From QZKY01 sp963666295 (lineage in GTDB: Bacteria; Pseudomonadota; Gammaproteobacteria; Burkholderiales; Burkholderiaceae_D): a stretch of 64,000 bases of DNA. How positions within the stretch are numbered: position 1 is the first letter of the stretch; each line of letters begins with the position of its first letter. The notes beneath the pieces are model-generated. The model was given only the letters and a program-made list of their open reading frames with translations, was not told where the DNA came from and searched no databases. The position numbers and the translations under genes are program-made. Location of the stretch: the NCBI GenBank assembly GCA_963666295.1, contig OY762707.1, positions 434,001 to 498,000 of the forward strand, written 5' to 3'. Below are positions 18,025-27,519 of this stretch, in pieces.

Positions 18025-19278
18025 TCAGGTCACCTCGGGCAACATGATTTGATGGTCCGTGCTGAACTGATAATCCTTGAAGACATGTTCAGCCGAAAGC
18101 GGAAGATAGCTGCCATCCGCTAACTGACGTGTTGTATCTTTCAACTTGTACGTGTAATGACCGCATGTCCAGACGTTATAGTTACGCATGTGTGTACACA
18201 AACACGTCTTGTCCATCACTGAAATATTCTTGCCATCCGGGTGCAAGGTTAATTCACGATTATAGGAGTCGATGTATTCACACTTGCCACCTGCATCCAG
18301 CAAATAGCCGTAGGATTCACAATTCGGACGAACACCAGAACCGATCGCTGGCGTATTTTTCAACATCCGCATCGGATAACCGGTCGGTGAGATTCCATTG
18401 ACTTCAATGTCCTCTTCTTTAGCCTTGAAGTATTCCTGGATGGCTTTTTCGGGGAGACCGCACTCATCCGTAACCGTAAAGCGCGTCGCAACTTGAACAG
18501 CAGCGGCACCACCCTCCAGAAAATCAACGGCATCGGTGCCAGTAAAGATACCGCCAGCCGGAATCACAGGAATATCCAGTTCCTGATCTTTCAGGTAACG
18601 CTGGACATCCGCAACGATCGTTGCCAAATCGTACTGCGCCCAGTCCTCAATACCAAAACCAAGGTGGCCGCCTGCCAACGGGCCTTCAACCACAATGAAG
18701 TCAGGCAAGCGATCCAGACGTGCATTTTTTCTCAGAAAAATGTGCAAGGCGCGCTGTGATGAAACGATGATGCCCAGTTTCGCGTCACGAAAACGCGGAT
18801 GGTCTTCAATCAGCTTGAACGTACCCTGATGCAAACCGGCGCTCAGTGTCACGCCATCAATCCCAGCATCCAGTGCAGCGGTAATGCGTGTGCGCAAAGT
18901 ATCGCGCGCAGCATTCATTGTCAGCTTTTCCATGCAGTTGGTGAAAATTAGCCCATCACCCTGCTTGGCCTCCATGGCCTTGCTGACATGCAGTTTGGTC
19001 GCCTCGGCAACTACGTCCAGACTGAACTGAACTACCGACTTATCCATATTCTTGATGTTGTGCCGATATAACCGGGTCTTCTCTTTGGTAAAGCTGGTAC
19101 CAAAAAGCTTGTCGGACACATCCGGCATCATTGCATCCGAAATTGTCCCGATTCCACCCAATCTAGCTGCAACCAGTGCGAGCTCTATTGTAGAAATATC
19201 TACGCCCATTCCGCCTATGACAATCGGAACCAATTCTTTCTTGCCGAAGCGCAGGCGAAAATCGTCTACTCGTTTCAT
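18025..19278 (-). CDS. Nitronate monooxygenase / NAD(P)H-dependent flavin oxidoreductase family
   Basis: This 417-residue FMN-binding TIM-barrel protein belongs to the 2-nitropropane dioxygenase-like family. Motifs include VIGGMGVDIS at the N terminus, VVEGPLAGGHLGFG at the FMN phosphate site, and IPVIPAGGIFTG. A C-terminal extension of about 100 residues is cysteine-rich (CESYG, CEYID, TCLCTHMRNYNVWTCGH) and might bind metal or an iron-sulfur cluster; that is inference. True nitronate oxidation is not proven for this subfamily. It is monocistronic. Confidence 0.85.
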   Translation of the reverse strand: MKRVDDFRLRFGKKELVPIVIGGMGVDISTIELALVAARLGGIGTISDAMMPDVSDKLFGTSFTKEKTRLYRHNIKNMDKSVVQFSLDVVAEATKLHVSKAMEAKQGDGLIFTNCMEKLTMNAARDTLRTRITAALDAGIDGVTLSAGLHQGTFKLIEDHPRFRDAKLGIIVSSQRALHIFLRKNARLDRLPDFIVVEGPLAGGHLGFGIEDWAQYDLATIVADVQRYLKDQELDIPVIPAGGIFTGTDAVDFLEGGAAAVQVATRFTVTDECGLPEKAIQEYFKAKEEDIEVNGISPTGYPMRMLKNTPAIGSGVRPNCESYGYLLDAGGKCEYIDSYNRELTLHPDGKNISVMDKTCLCTHMRNYNVWTCGHYTYKLKDTTRQLADGSYLPLSAEHVFKDYQFSTDHQIMLPEVT

Positions 19279-19379
19279 CGCTTTCCTTAAACCACGGTTA
19301 AATCAGCAGCCCTTATCTGACATTTAAAACCGCTAAAAAGTACACTTTTACCTAACGCCGAAAAATGGCGCAATGAGCC

Positions 19380-19410
19380 ACGCATTTTAACTCAGGCAAT
19401 GCGTTTTTTT
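19380..19410 (+). terminator. Terminator-like hairpin on the plus strand with no obvious gene
   Basis: ACGCATT (19380-19386) and AATGCGT (19398-19404) form a 7-bp stem followed by seven T on the plus strand, preceded by a second small hairpin CGCC-GAAAAAT-GGCG. Both flanking genes are on the minus strand, so no annotated plus-strand transcript ends here. Confidence 0.5.
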
Positions 19411-19517
19411 ACAGGATTATGAAAATAACTCTATTAATTAGAGCGTCGGGCTAGCATGAGGCATTTTTGCCATAACCTCGGTAACCAGCCGAGCCCTTAC
19501 CGTAGGCGCACCTGAAT

Positions 19518-20357
19518 CTAGTGCGACATCATGACAGAGACTTGCATTTCTTCCAGAACCGTACGAGTCACACCGCCCAGCAACATTTGACGGAAACGTG
19601 ACTGGCCGTATCCGCCCATCACGATCAGGTCAGATGACAATTCATCTGCCAAACGCAAAATCGCGCTGCCTATTTCGCGGGTAGTCTTGTGCTGCTGCAC
19701 TTCGATATTGACACCGTGACGTGCCAGATACAAAGCCACATCATCACCAGGGCGCTCACCATGCCGTTCTGGGTGTGCATCCGGGTTAAACACAACCAGA
19801 TGAACGACGTCTGCCTGCTTCAACAGGGGAATGGCATCGGTTACGGCGCGTGTTGCACCCAGGCTCGCATCCCATGCAATCAATATCCGCTTACCGACAC
19901 TGGCCAACTCAACCTCACTGGGAACGATCAGCACCGGACGGCCAGAATGAAGCAGCACATTTTCTGAAAAATCCGCCGCTACCACAGAGTTGCGATCATC
20001 CTTGGACGATTGCCCAACGACAACCAGATCGCTATATCTTGCCTGCAAACTGATGCCCTGCCCGGCATCACCATCAACCGCTCTTCCTTCGTACGAAATG
20101 CCGCCTATTTTCTGCACTTCCTGCTCAAACTGCTCAACCGCCCGAAGAGCGCGGTCTCGCAAAAAATCAAGATGTTTTGCGAGGCTGGGCGCATTCTCAG
20201 AAACATTCGCCATATCAAACGCCCTGGTTGAGGCTCCGATCATCGCTGCACCAATCAAATGGGCGTTGTTCACTCGTGCAATTTCAGCCGCAATCCGAAC
20301 ACACTTCGGATCCTGATCCGTTCCGTCCAGATGCACAAGTACTGTTTTATATGGCAC
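19518..20357 (-). CDS. Universal stress protein, tandem Usp domains
   Basis: This 279-residue protein has two Usp folds. The first starts at KTVLVHLDGTDQD and is degenerate at its nucleotide-binding end; the second starts at KRILIAWDAS and ends with the intact signature GGYGQSRFRQMLLGGVTRTVL. The start is a GTG at 20357 with AAGGAGT upstream, which decides it. It lies 54 bases beyond... upstream in map terms of the lysC stop, on the same strand. Function beyond general stress survival cannot be told. Confidence 0.92.
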   Translation of the reverse strand: MPYKTVLVHLDGTDQDPKCVRIAAEIARVNNAHLIGAAMIGASTRAFDMANVSENAPSLAKHLDFLRDRALRAVEQFEQEVQKIGGISYEGRAVDGDAGQGISLQARYSDLVVVGQSSKDDRNSVVAADFSENVLLHSGRPVLIVPSEVELASVGKRILIAWDASLGATRAVTDAIPLLKQADVVHLVVFNPDAHPERHGERPGDDVALYLARHGVNIEVQQHKTTREIGSAILRLADELSSDLIVMGGYGQSRFRQMLLGGVTRTVLEEMQVSVMMSH

Positions 20358-20411
20358 GACCCACTCCTTTCAACGCCTAATCAGGGAAACTGCTTTTCAA
20401 AACGCAATAAT

Positions 20412-21662
20412 TCAAACACTCTCAAGTTCAAATGCTTTATGCAACGAGCGAACGGCAAGTTCCATGTATTTTTCGTTGATCAAAACCGATATTTTGATCT
20501 CGGAAGTAGAGATCATTTGTATGTTAATACCTTCCTTAAACAAGGTATCGAACATCTGGGCTGCAATACCAACATGACTACGCATGCCCACACCAACAAC
20601 GGACACTTTGGACACCGCACTATCACCGGTAATGCTGGTCGCACCCACCACATCTTTCACCTGTGTTTCAAGCACGTCCATTGCGCGCTGATAATCATTG
20701 CGTAGCACGGTAAAGGTGAAATCTGTTTTGCCGTCGTTGGACTGATTCTGAATAATCATGTCAACTTCAATATTCGCCTCGGCAATCGGCCCCAGAATCA
20801 GCGCAGCAATGCCTGGACGATCCGGCACACCAAGTACCGTGATTTTGGCCTCATCACGACTAAAGGCAATGCCTGAAATAACAGCTTTTTCCATGTTCTT
20901 GTCTTCCTCAAACGAAATCAATGTGCCGGATTTGGCCTCCTCCCCAATCGGGAGCATGGGGTCTGTCAGCGATGAAAGTACGCGTAACGGCACCTTGTAA
21001 TTACCGGCAAAGGCTACCGAGCGAATTTGCAAAACCTTGGAGCCGAGCGAAGCCATTTCGATCATTTCCTCAAAGGTCACTCTCTTGAGGCGCCGTGCGT
21101 CGCTAACTACACGAGGATCCGTGGTGTAGACCCCATCGACATCAGTAAAAATCAGACACTCATCAGCGCCAACGGCGGCTGCCACCGCCACGGCAGATGT
21201 GTCTGACCCCCCTCTGCCTAGGGTGGTGATATTGCCGTTTCCATCCACGCCTTGAAAGCCCGCGATGATCACAATCTTGCCATCATCCAGATTGCTCTTG
21301 ATCTTGGCATCATCAATCGACTGAATGCGCGCCTTGGAAAACGCAGAGTCCGTCACAATGGGGACCTGCCAACCCGTGTAAGCAACGGCCTCCTTGCCAT
21401 ACGCCATCAAAGCCAGAGACAGCAACCCAATCGAAACCTGCTCGCCAGTTGAGGCAATCAGATCCATTTCTCGCTGATCCGGTTCGGCCATGATTTCCTT
21501 GGCCATCCCGATCAGGCGATTGGTTTCACCTGCCATCGCTGAGGGCACGACAACGACCTGATGTCCGGCGTCATGCCACTTTGCAACCCGTGCAGCCACG
21601 TTTTTGATGCGCTCAACAGAGCCCATCGATGTACCACCATATTTTTGAACAACTAAAGGCAT
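20412..21662 (-). CDS. lysC: Aspartate kinase
   Basis: This 416-residue enzyme phosphorylates aspartate at the entry to lysine, threonine and methionine synthesis. The kinase domain begins LVVQKYGGTSMGSVERI and includes GRGGSDTSAVAVAAAVGADECLI-type residues; two ACT domains follow in the C-terminal third (GVPDRPGIAALI and VVGVGMRSHVGIAA), so feedback inhibition by lysine and/or threonine is expected. The start at 21662 (MPLVVQKYGG) matches the usual length. It is the third gene in the accA-tilS-lysC order common in this group. Confidence 0.96.
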   Translation of the reverse strand: MPLVVQKYGGTSMGSVERIKNVAARVAKWHDAGHQVVVVPSAMAGETNRLIGMAKEIMAEPDQREMDLIASTGEQVSIGLLSLALMAYGKEAVAYTGWQVPIVTDSAFSKARIQSIDDAKIKSNLDDGKIVIIAGFQGVDGNGNITTLGRGGSDTSAVAVAAAVGADECLIFTDVDGVYTTDPRVVSDARRLKRVTFEEMIEMASLGSKVLQIRSVAFAGNYKVPLRVLSSLTDPMLPIGEEAKSGTLISFEEDKNMEKAVISGIAFSRDEAKITVLGVPDRPGIAALILGPIAEANIEVDMIIQNQSNDGKTDFTFTVLRNDYQRAMDVLETQVKDVVGATSITGDSAVSKVSVVGVGMRSHVGIAAQMFDTLFKEGINIQMISTSEIKISVLINEKYMELAVRSLHKAFELESV

Positions 21663-21766
21663 AAAGATGTGAAGAACTAACGAAAATAAGCTACTAACTC
21701 TACCTGCCAAGAGGAAAAATTACAAGGGAACACCGTCGCGCTCCGCTTAAAAATGCCTACTTGAAA

Positions 21767-23152
21767 TCAATTCGCCACCCACCTGAGCAACACATTTTTC
21801 TTTGCACTGCTTGATGGGATACGACAGTCCTGGCCGATGCCGGCTACATATATCAGCGCACTCCCGGCATAAACAACCGGCAACCGGCGGCGCTCCCAGG
21901 CAGGAATGCCCCTCTCCTGGAAATGATCCTTCAAGCGACGTGTCGGCCGATTCGGCACCAGCTTCAGTTCCGCTCCACCCTGATGGCGTGCAATGCGCAG
22001 ATCCTGCCCCATTAACCACTGTGCGTCGACACCCTCATTGGCCACCTCGAAATGCAACACACCACCGAAATCGGGGAAAGCCATTTCCAGCTCACCCTGC
22101 CACTGAAAAGCCTGAAGCAGCGTATTTTTGACCGTGTCGCCAGCAGGAATCAAAAACAGATTATCCCGATAACGTCGTAATTCCCGCCCCTCATAACTCA
22201 CGCAAACCTGTGCGTCCTCGCGCGCCCACAACAACTGCGTGCGCGCCTCATCCAGCCAGGCTTTTGATGGCATGTGCAAACCACTCTCTGAGAGCCAATG
22301 GCGCAAAACATTATCTACACGCTCTGCCGAAAGCGCCCTGAGGCAAGTCACATTCAACCGACCTTCATGCCGGCAAGCGCTCAAATCCTGCTCAGCAAGC
22401 TCAGCCATCAGATTTTGTGCCGACTGAATGTGATGTGCGCTACGCGTAATGCACGCCACATACGAAGGGAAAAAGACTTGCAGTTGCGGCAGCACTCGCT
22501 GCCGGAGTGCGTTGCGCGGGTGGCGCACATCCGCATTCGACTCATCTTCAATGTAGGAAACTTCACCAATATCTGCTATCTCCTGCAAATTTGCACGAGA
22601 CAAATCCAGCAAAGGCCTGCCAAGCCAAACATCATCACTACCCAGCAAATCCGGCGCAATCAGTAGGGAATCCATACCCGACATCCCCGGCAAACCAGCA
22701 CCGCGCAAAAGCTGCAACAAAATCGTTTCTGCCTGGTCATCTTGATGATGCGCCGTCAACAGCAGGGGAACACCATGTTTACGGCATAGTTCGCCCAGCA
22801 CCGCGTAACGCGCCTCTCGAGCGGCGGCTTCCAGACCGCGCGCATCGCTCCTGTCGATTTGCACTTCGCTGGAATCAAACTCGATACCTCGCGAAACGCA
22901 CACGCCCCGACAATGCACCAACCAGGAATCGGCATTCGGACTCAAACCGTGATGAACATGAAAAGCGAGTAACTTAATGTCTGCACGCTTTGCGTAGTCA
23001 TGCACCATGCGCAGCAGAACCGAAGAATCCAACCCGCCACTATAGGCAACCGCCATTGCCCGCGCTTTGGAGGCAGACGCAAAAACGCGCACCAGAATCT
23101 GTTCCAGTGCGCGCTCAAAAATTTTCTGCTCTGATTTGGCTTTATCGGCCAT
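21767..23152 (-). CDS. tilS: tRNA(Ile)-lysidine synthase
   Basis: This 461-residue enzyme converts C34 of the CAU-anticodon tRNA-Ile to lysidine using ATP and lysine, so it reads AUA. The N-type PP-loop motif AVAYSGGLDSSVLL is intact, followed by TAHHQDDQAETILL, and the C-terminal substrate-binding domains end with PSSSAKKNVLLRWV. GTG and ATG are adjacent at 23155 and 23152; the ATG is preferred. It lies within 10 bases of the accA stop, so the two are cotranscribed. Confidence 0.95.
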   Translation of the reverse strand: MADKAKSEQKIFERALEQILVRVFASASKARAMAVAYSGGLDSSVLLRMVHDYAKRADIKLLAFHVHHGLSPNADSWLVHCRGVCVSRGIEFDSSEVQIDRSDARGLEAAAREARYAVLGELCRKHGVPLLLTAHHQDDQAETILLQLLRGAGLPGMSGMDSLLIAPDLLGSDDVWLGRPLLDLSRANLQEIADIGEVSYIEDESNADVRHPRNALRQRVLPQLQVFFPSYVACITRSAHHIQSAQNLMAELAEQDLSACRHEGRLNVTCLRALSAERVDNVLRHWLSESGLHMPSKAWLDEARTQLLWAREDAQVCVSYEGRELRRYRDNLFLIPAGDTVKNTLLQAFQWQGELEMAFPDFGGVLHFEVANEGVDAQWLMGQDLRIARHQGGAELKLVPNRPTRRLKDHFQERGIPAWERRRLPVVYAGSALIYVAGIGQDCRIPSSSAKKNVLLRWVAN

Positions 23153-23158
23153 CACGAT

Positions 23159-24130
23159 TTATTTTGGCAGGACTTCCTTGAACTGACCGTAGGCAAGAAT
23201 CTTTTCCATACGTGCCTTAAGCATATCTTCCGTACTCATACTCTGAATCACGCGCAGGCTATCGGCGAGTGTACGACTCACCGCCTCCATCAATTGCGGC
23301 TTATCACGATGGGCACCACCCAAAGGCTCGTCGATGATCTTGTCAATCATGCCGAGCGACATCAATCGCTGTGCAGTCAATCCGAGTGCATCAGCGGCTT
23401 CTTCCGCACGCTCCGCCGTCTTCCAGAGGATCGACGCGCAACCTTCCGGCGAAATCACCGAGTAAACCGAATACTGCAACATCAATATCTGATCCGCCAC
23501 AGCGATAGCGAGCGCACCGCCGGAACCGCCTTCACCAATCACCGTCGCAATAATCGGCACTTTCAGTTCAGACATCACAAACAGGTTCTGACCAATGGCC
23601 TCGGACTGGTTGCGCTCTTCGGCGCCAATACCTGGAAATGCCCCTGGGGTATCGACAAAAGTAAAAATCGGCAGTCCAAACTTTTCAGCCAGCTTCATCA
23701 GACGCAGCGCTTTACGGTAACCTTCCGGACGCATCATGCCGAAATTACGATAACCACGTTCTTTGGTATCTCGCCCCTTCTGATGCCCCATCACCATGCA
23801 AGGCTGGCCGTTGAAACGCGCCAGACCTGCGACAAGCGCCGTATCGTCCGCAAAATGGCGATCACCATGCATTTCATGAAAGTCGGTAAAAATGGCCTTG
23901 ATGTAATCCAGTGTGTATGGCCGTTGCGGATGGCGCGCAATTTTGGCTACTTGCCATGGTGTCAGCTTGGCATAAATATCCTTCGCCAGCTTCTGGCTCT
24001 TTTTTTCCAGGCGCGCAATGTCCTCGGAAATATCCATGGCAGAATCATCCTGCATGAAACGCAGCTCTTCAATTTTTGAATCGAGTTCGGCTATCGGTTG
24101 CTCAAAATCGAGAAAAAAAGTTTTGCTCAC
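23159..24130 (-). CDS. accA: Acetyl-CoA carboxylase carboxyltransferase subunit alpha
   Basis: This 323-residue protein is the alpha half of the carboxyltransferase that makes malonyl-CoA for fatty acid synthesis, with AccD as partner. KTFFLDFEQPIAELDSKIEE at the N terminus, GHQKGRDTKE, FGMMRPEGYRKALRLMK, DTPGAFPGIGAEERNQSEAI and VIGEGGSGGALAI are textbook AccA. The start is a GTG at 24130 with AGAGGT seven bases upstream. It leads the accA-tilS pair. Confidence 0.97.
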   Translation of the reverse strand: MSKTFFLDFEQPIAELDSKIEELRFMQDDSAMDISEDIARLEKKSQKLAKDIYAKLTPWQVAKIARHPQRPYTLDYIKAIFTDFHEMHGDRHFADDTALVAGLARFNGQPCMVMGHQKGRDTKERGYRNFGMMRPEGYRKALRLMKLAEKFGLPIFTFVDTPGAFPGIGAEERNQSEAIGQNLFVMSELKVPIIATVIGEGGSGGALAIAVADQILMLQYSVYSVISPEGCASILWKTAERAEEAADALGLTAQRLMSLGMIDKIIDEPLGGAHRDKPQLMEAVSRTLADSLRVIQSMSTEDMLKARMEKILAYGQFKEVLPK

Positions 24131-24154
24131 CGTATACCTCTTTAAAAACGAAAT

Positions 24155-24787
24155 TCAGTATTCTACAGGAACCGGATCCAGACTCCGCCACAAGTACCAC
24201 GTTGCAACAGTCCGCCATGGCTCCCAACTCGCCGCCAATTCACGCATCTCACTACGCGAAACCGGCTCACCGGAAAAATAACAATTCCTGACACCTTTTT
24301 GCAGCCCCAGATCATCCAGGGGCAACACATTCGGGCGCAGCAGATTAAAAATCAAGAACATTTCTGCTGTCCAGCGCCCGATACCACGAATCTGCGTCAA
24401 ATCGGCAATCACGTCCTCATCCGGCATTTCAGCCCAATGAGACGCATGAACCCGCCCCTGCTGGAAATGTGTTGCCAAATCCAGCAAGTACTCCACCTTG
24501 CGGCGCGACAAACCGCAGGCCGCCAAACCTTCCTTGCCAGCATCCAGAACAGGCTTCGGCGTGCAAGTGCCGCATGTCTGCATGAAGCGCAGCCAGACCG
24601 CATCTGCCGCCTTGACAGAGATCTGCTGACCGACAATCGAACGCGCCAACGTGCCAAAGGGATCACCACGCCCAATCAGGCACTCATCACCAAATGCCGG
24701 GATCAACTTGCGCATCACGCGATCGCCCGCCATCAATGCCAATTTTGCACGTTCCCAGTAAACAGGAGAATGCAAGGTCTCCGTCAT
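24155..24787 (-). CDS. DNA-3-methyladenine glycosylase II-like (HhH-GPD)
   Basis: This 210-residue base-excision glycosylase belongs to the AlkA branch. FGTLARSIVGQQISVKAA matches the start of the HhH-GPD domain, and the helix-hairpin-helix plus catalytic aspartate lie in IRGIGRWTAEMFLI followed by LPLDDLGLQKG. It excises alkylated purines. ATG codons at 24811 and 24787 are both possible; 24787 is used because the longer form would overlap cysS by 16 bases. It lies directly between cysS and accA on the same strand. Confidence 0.9.
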   Translation of the reverse strand: MTETLHSPVYWERAKLALMAGDRVMRKLIPAFGDECLIGRGDPFGTLARSIVGQQISVKAADAVWLRFMQTCGTCTPKPVLDAGKEGLAACGLSRRKVEYLLDLATHFQQGRVHASHWAEMPDEDVIADLTQIRGIGRWTAEMFLIFNLLRPNVLPLDDLGLQKGVRNCYFSGEPVSRSEMRELAASWEPWRTVATWYLWRSLDPVPVEY

Positions 24788-24795
24788 GTCACCAC

Positions 24796-26178
24796 TTAGG
24801 CGCGCCGCCATTCGGTCACACCGCCCGGCTTATCCTCCAGCACAACCCCTTGCGCCAGCAACTCATCCCGAATACGGTCTGCCTCGGCAAAGTCCTTCGC
24901 CTTTTTGGCCGCCGTGCGCGCTTCAATCTTTTCCACAATCGCGCCTTCCTCACCGGCATCGTCGCCACCATGCAAGAACTCCTGCGGCGCGCGCTGCAGC
25001 AAGCCGAGCACGCCACCCAGTGCTTTCAATTCGCCAGCCAGTTTCGGGCACTTAGTCCGGTTGACTTCGGTTGCCAGTTCAAACAACACCGATATCGCCT
25101 GCGGTGTATTGAAATCATCATTCATCGCTTCGGCAAAGCGGGCAGGATAACCGGCACGCCAGTCCAGTTCCACGACTTCCGGCGCCGTCTCCCTGAGCGT
25201 CGTATACAGGCGCGTCAGTGCATTGCGTGCGTCATCCAGATGTGCGTCGGAATAATTCAGCGGACTGCGATACTGCGCACGAATAATGAAGAAGCGCAGC
25301 ACTTCCCGATCATATCGTTGCAAGACTTCGCGGATGGTAAAGAAATTGCCGAGCGATTTTGACATTTTCTCGTCATCAACGCGCACGAAGCCATTGTGCA
25401 TCCAGTAGTTGACGAAAGAATGCCCACATGCGCCTTCGGACTGAGCAATCTCATTTTCGTGGTGCGGGAATTGCAAATCCGCGCCGCCGCCATGAATATC
25501 GAACTGATCGCCCAGCAAGGCACTCGACATCGCCGAACATTCGATATGCCAACCTGGACGACCGTTGCCCCACTTCGATGACCATTTCACGTCGTCCGGC
25601 TCTGAATCTTTCGACGCTTTCCAGAGTACGAAGTCCAGCGGGTCACGCTTGCCGGTATTGACGTCCACGCGCTCGCCGGCACGCAAATCATCCAGCGCCT
25701 TGCCAGACAGCTTGCCGTAGCCGTCGAAATCGCGCACCGAGAAGTTGACGTCGCCATCGTCAGATTTGTAGGCCAATCCATTTTCTTCGAGCTTTTCGAT
25801 CAGTGCCAGCATATGCGGCACATAATCGGTTGCACGCGGCTCGTGATCCGGGCGCAAAATGCCCAGCGCATCCGAATCATCATTCATGCAGGTGATGTAA
25901 CGTGACGTCAGACTTGAAGATGGCTCACCATTTTCCTGCGCGCGATTGATAATCTTGTCGTCAATATCCGTGATGTTGCGAACGTAAGTCACGTCGTAGC
26001 CTAAAGCCTTCAGCCAGCGGTAAACTACGTCGAACACCGTCATCATGCGCGCATGGCCGATATGGCAGTAGTCGTAAACTGTCATGCCGCAAACGTACAT
26101 GCGCACCTTGCCGGGTTCAATCGGCACAAAAACCTGCTTTTCTCGCGCAAGCGAGTTGTAAATCGTCAAGTCACTCAT
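24796..26178 (-). CDS. cysS: Cysteinyl-tRNA synthetase
   Basis: This 460-residue class I aminoacyl-tRNA synthetase has the HIGH motif in DYCHIGHARMM and the KMSKS motif in DDEKMSKSLGNF. The zinc-site cysteine and histidines typical of CysRS appear as MYVCGMTVYD, the GWHIECSAMS segment and the GGADLQFPHHENE motif. It charges tRNA-Cys. It is divergent from the exported cyclophilin gene. Confidence 0.98.
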   Translation of the reverse strand: MSDLTIYNSLAREKQVFVPIEPGKVRMYVCGMTVYDYCHIGHARMMTVFDVVYRWLKALGYDVTYVRNITDIDDKIINRAQENGEPSSSLTSRYITCMNDDSDALGILRPDHEPRATDYVPHMLALIEKLEENGLAYKSDDGDVNFSVRDFDGYGKLSGKALDDLRAGERVDVNTGKRDPLDFVLWKASKDSEPDDVKWSSKWGNGRPGWHIECSAMSSALLGDQFDIHGGGADLQFPHHENEIAQSEGACGHSFVNYWMHNGFVRVDDEKMSKSLGNFFTIREVLQRYDREVLRFFIIRAQYRSPLNYSDAHLDDARNALTRLYTTLRETAPEVVELDWRAGYPARFAEAMNDDFNTPQAISVLFELATEVNRTKCPKLAGELKALGGVLGLLQRAPQEFLHGGDDAGEEGAIVEKIEARTAAKKAKDFAEADRIRDELLAQGVVLEDKPGGVTEWRRA

Positions 26179-26401
26179 GAAAGGCTATTCAGTCTAAACA
26201 AATAAAATATGGGCTGAAGCGAAACTGTAACGAAATTTGCGCCCCGCGTCTGAAATATATCGACCAGCACACACCGGAAAGCACAAATTAATTTGCTAGA
26301 ATCTGAATTTTAAAGCGCAGAGTATAGCACCGAAAATGAAAACACTTTTCCTGTTTCATAACAACTGTGCGCATCAAAACCTCTTCCAAGATCAAGATAT
26401 C

Positions 26402-26968
26402 ATGAAAATCAAACTGATCCGCTTAGCTGCCACACTCGCCCTGATTCTGTTTGGCATATCGCAGCAAACTGTCAACGCGACAGAAACGCCGCGCGTGCTT
26501 CTCAAGACCAACATGGGGGAAATCGTGCTGGTGCTAAACCCGGAAAAAGCGCCGGTCAGCACGGCCAATTTTCTGCAGTACGTGCGCGACGGGCATTACA
26601 GCGGGACACTTTTTCACCGTGTAATCAACAACTTCATGATTCAGGGCGGTGGCTTCGACACAAACATGAAGCCCAAGCCGACGCGCGCATCGATACAGAA
26701 TGAAGCCGACAATGGCCTTAAAAATAAACTCTACACAGTGGCCATGGCACGCACGTCAGCACCGCACTCTGCGAAAGCCCAGTTCTTCATCAACGTCAAC
26801 GACAATGTATTTCTGGATTATCCGGGACGCGACGGATGGGGCTACGCGGTTTTCGGCAAGGTTTCTGAAGGCACCGACGTGGTCGACAAGATCAAGCAAG
26901 TCTCAACCGAGTGGCAAGACAAGCCGACCCAACCGGTTGTGATTGAATCGGCCCGCATCATCAAATAA
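26402..26968 (+). CDS. Peptidyl-prolyl cis-trans isomerase, cyclophilin type, exported
   Basis: This 188-residue cyclophilin begins with a signal peptide (MKIKLIRLAATLALILFG, cleavage likely after VNA near residue 26), so it works in the periplasm like PpiA. The cyclophilin core shows FHRVINNFMIQGGGF and AQFFINVNDN, with the catalytic arginine in FHRV. The start at 26402 was chosen because it begins the signal peptide; an earlier ATG at 26336 would bury it. Its cytosolic counterpart ppiB follows 38 bases later. Confidence 0.92.
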   Translation: MKIKLIRLAATLALILFGISQQTVNATETPRVLLKTNMGEIVLVLNPEKAPVSTANFLQYVRDGHYSGTLFHRVINNFMIQGGGFDTNMKPKPTRASIQNEADNGLKNKLYTVAMARTSAPHSAKAQFFINVNDNVFLDYPGRDGWGYAVFGKVSEGTDVVDKIKQVSTEWQDKPTQPVVIESARIIK

Positions 26969-27006
26969 ACTCACGCAACTTCAACTATTTAACGATAAGG
27001 ATCAAC

Positions 27007-27498
27007 ATGGCTGTCCTCTTAACCACCAACTTTGGCGAAATCAAAATTGAACTCAATGCCGAGAAAGCACCAATCACGGTCGAAAACTTTGAAAACTATG
27101 TGCGTTCCGGCTTCTATGACAACACCATCTTCCATCGCGTCATTCCAGGCTTCATGATTCAGGGCGGCGGCTTTGAACCAGGCATGGCACAGAAAGGCAC
27201 CGAAGCCCCAATCGAAAATGAAGCCAAGAACGGCCTGAACAACGACATGTACACCATCGCCATGGCACGCACCGGCGACCCGCATTCCGCAACAGCACAA
27301 TTTTTCATCAATGTAAGCGACAACAGCTTCCTGAACTATCCGGGTCAGGACGGCTGGGGTTACTGCGTATTCGGCAAGGTTTCCGATGGCACCGACGTGG
27401 TCGACAAGATCAAGGGCGTTGCAACCACCCGCGCCGGTATGCATGCCGATGTGCCAGCAGAAGATGTGGTGATTGAAAAAGCAGAAATCGTCGAGTAA
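27007..27498 (+). CDS. ppiB: Peptidyl-prolyl cis-trans isomerase B, cytosolic cyclophilin
   Basis: This 163-residue cyclophilin has no signal peptide. TIFHRVIPGFMIQGGGF and SATAQFFINVSDNSFLNY are the catalytic and binding segments, and its length matches PpiB. It accelerates proline isomerisation during cytosolic folding. AAGGA lies just before the ATG. It shares clear similarity with the upstream exported cyclophilin, suggesting tandem duplication, and is followed 21 bases later by lpxH. Confidence 0.95.
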   Translation: MAVLLTTNFGEIKIELNAEKAPITVENFENYVRSGFYDNTIFHRVIPGFMIQGGGFEPGMAQKGTEAPIENEAKNGLNNDMYTIAMARTGDPHSATAQFFINVSDNSFLNYPGQDGWGYCVFGKVSDGTDVVDKIKGVATTRAGMHADVPAEDVVIEKAEIVE

Positions 27499-27519
27499 AC
27501 CTCAAAATCTATATTAAAC

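Noticed and set aside
24694..25362. 222-codon plus-strand frame across alkA and cysS
   Set aside because: Antisense of well-identified genes, no family resemblance.
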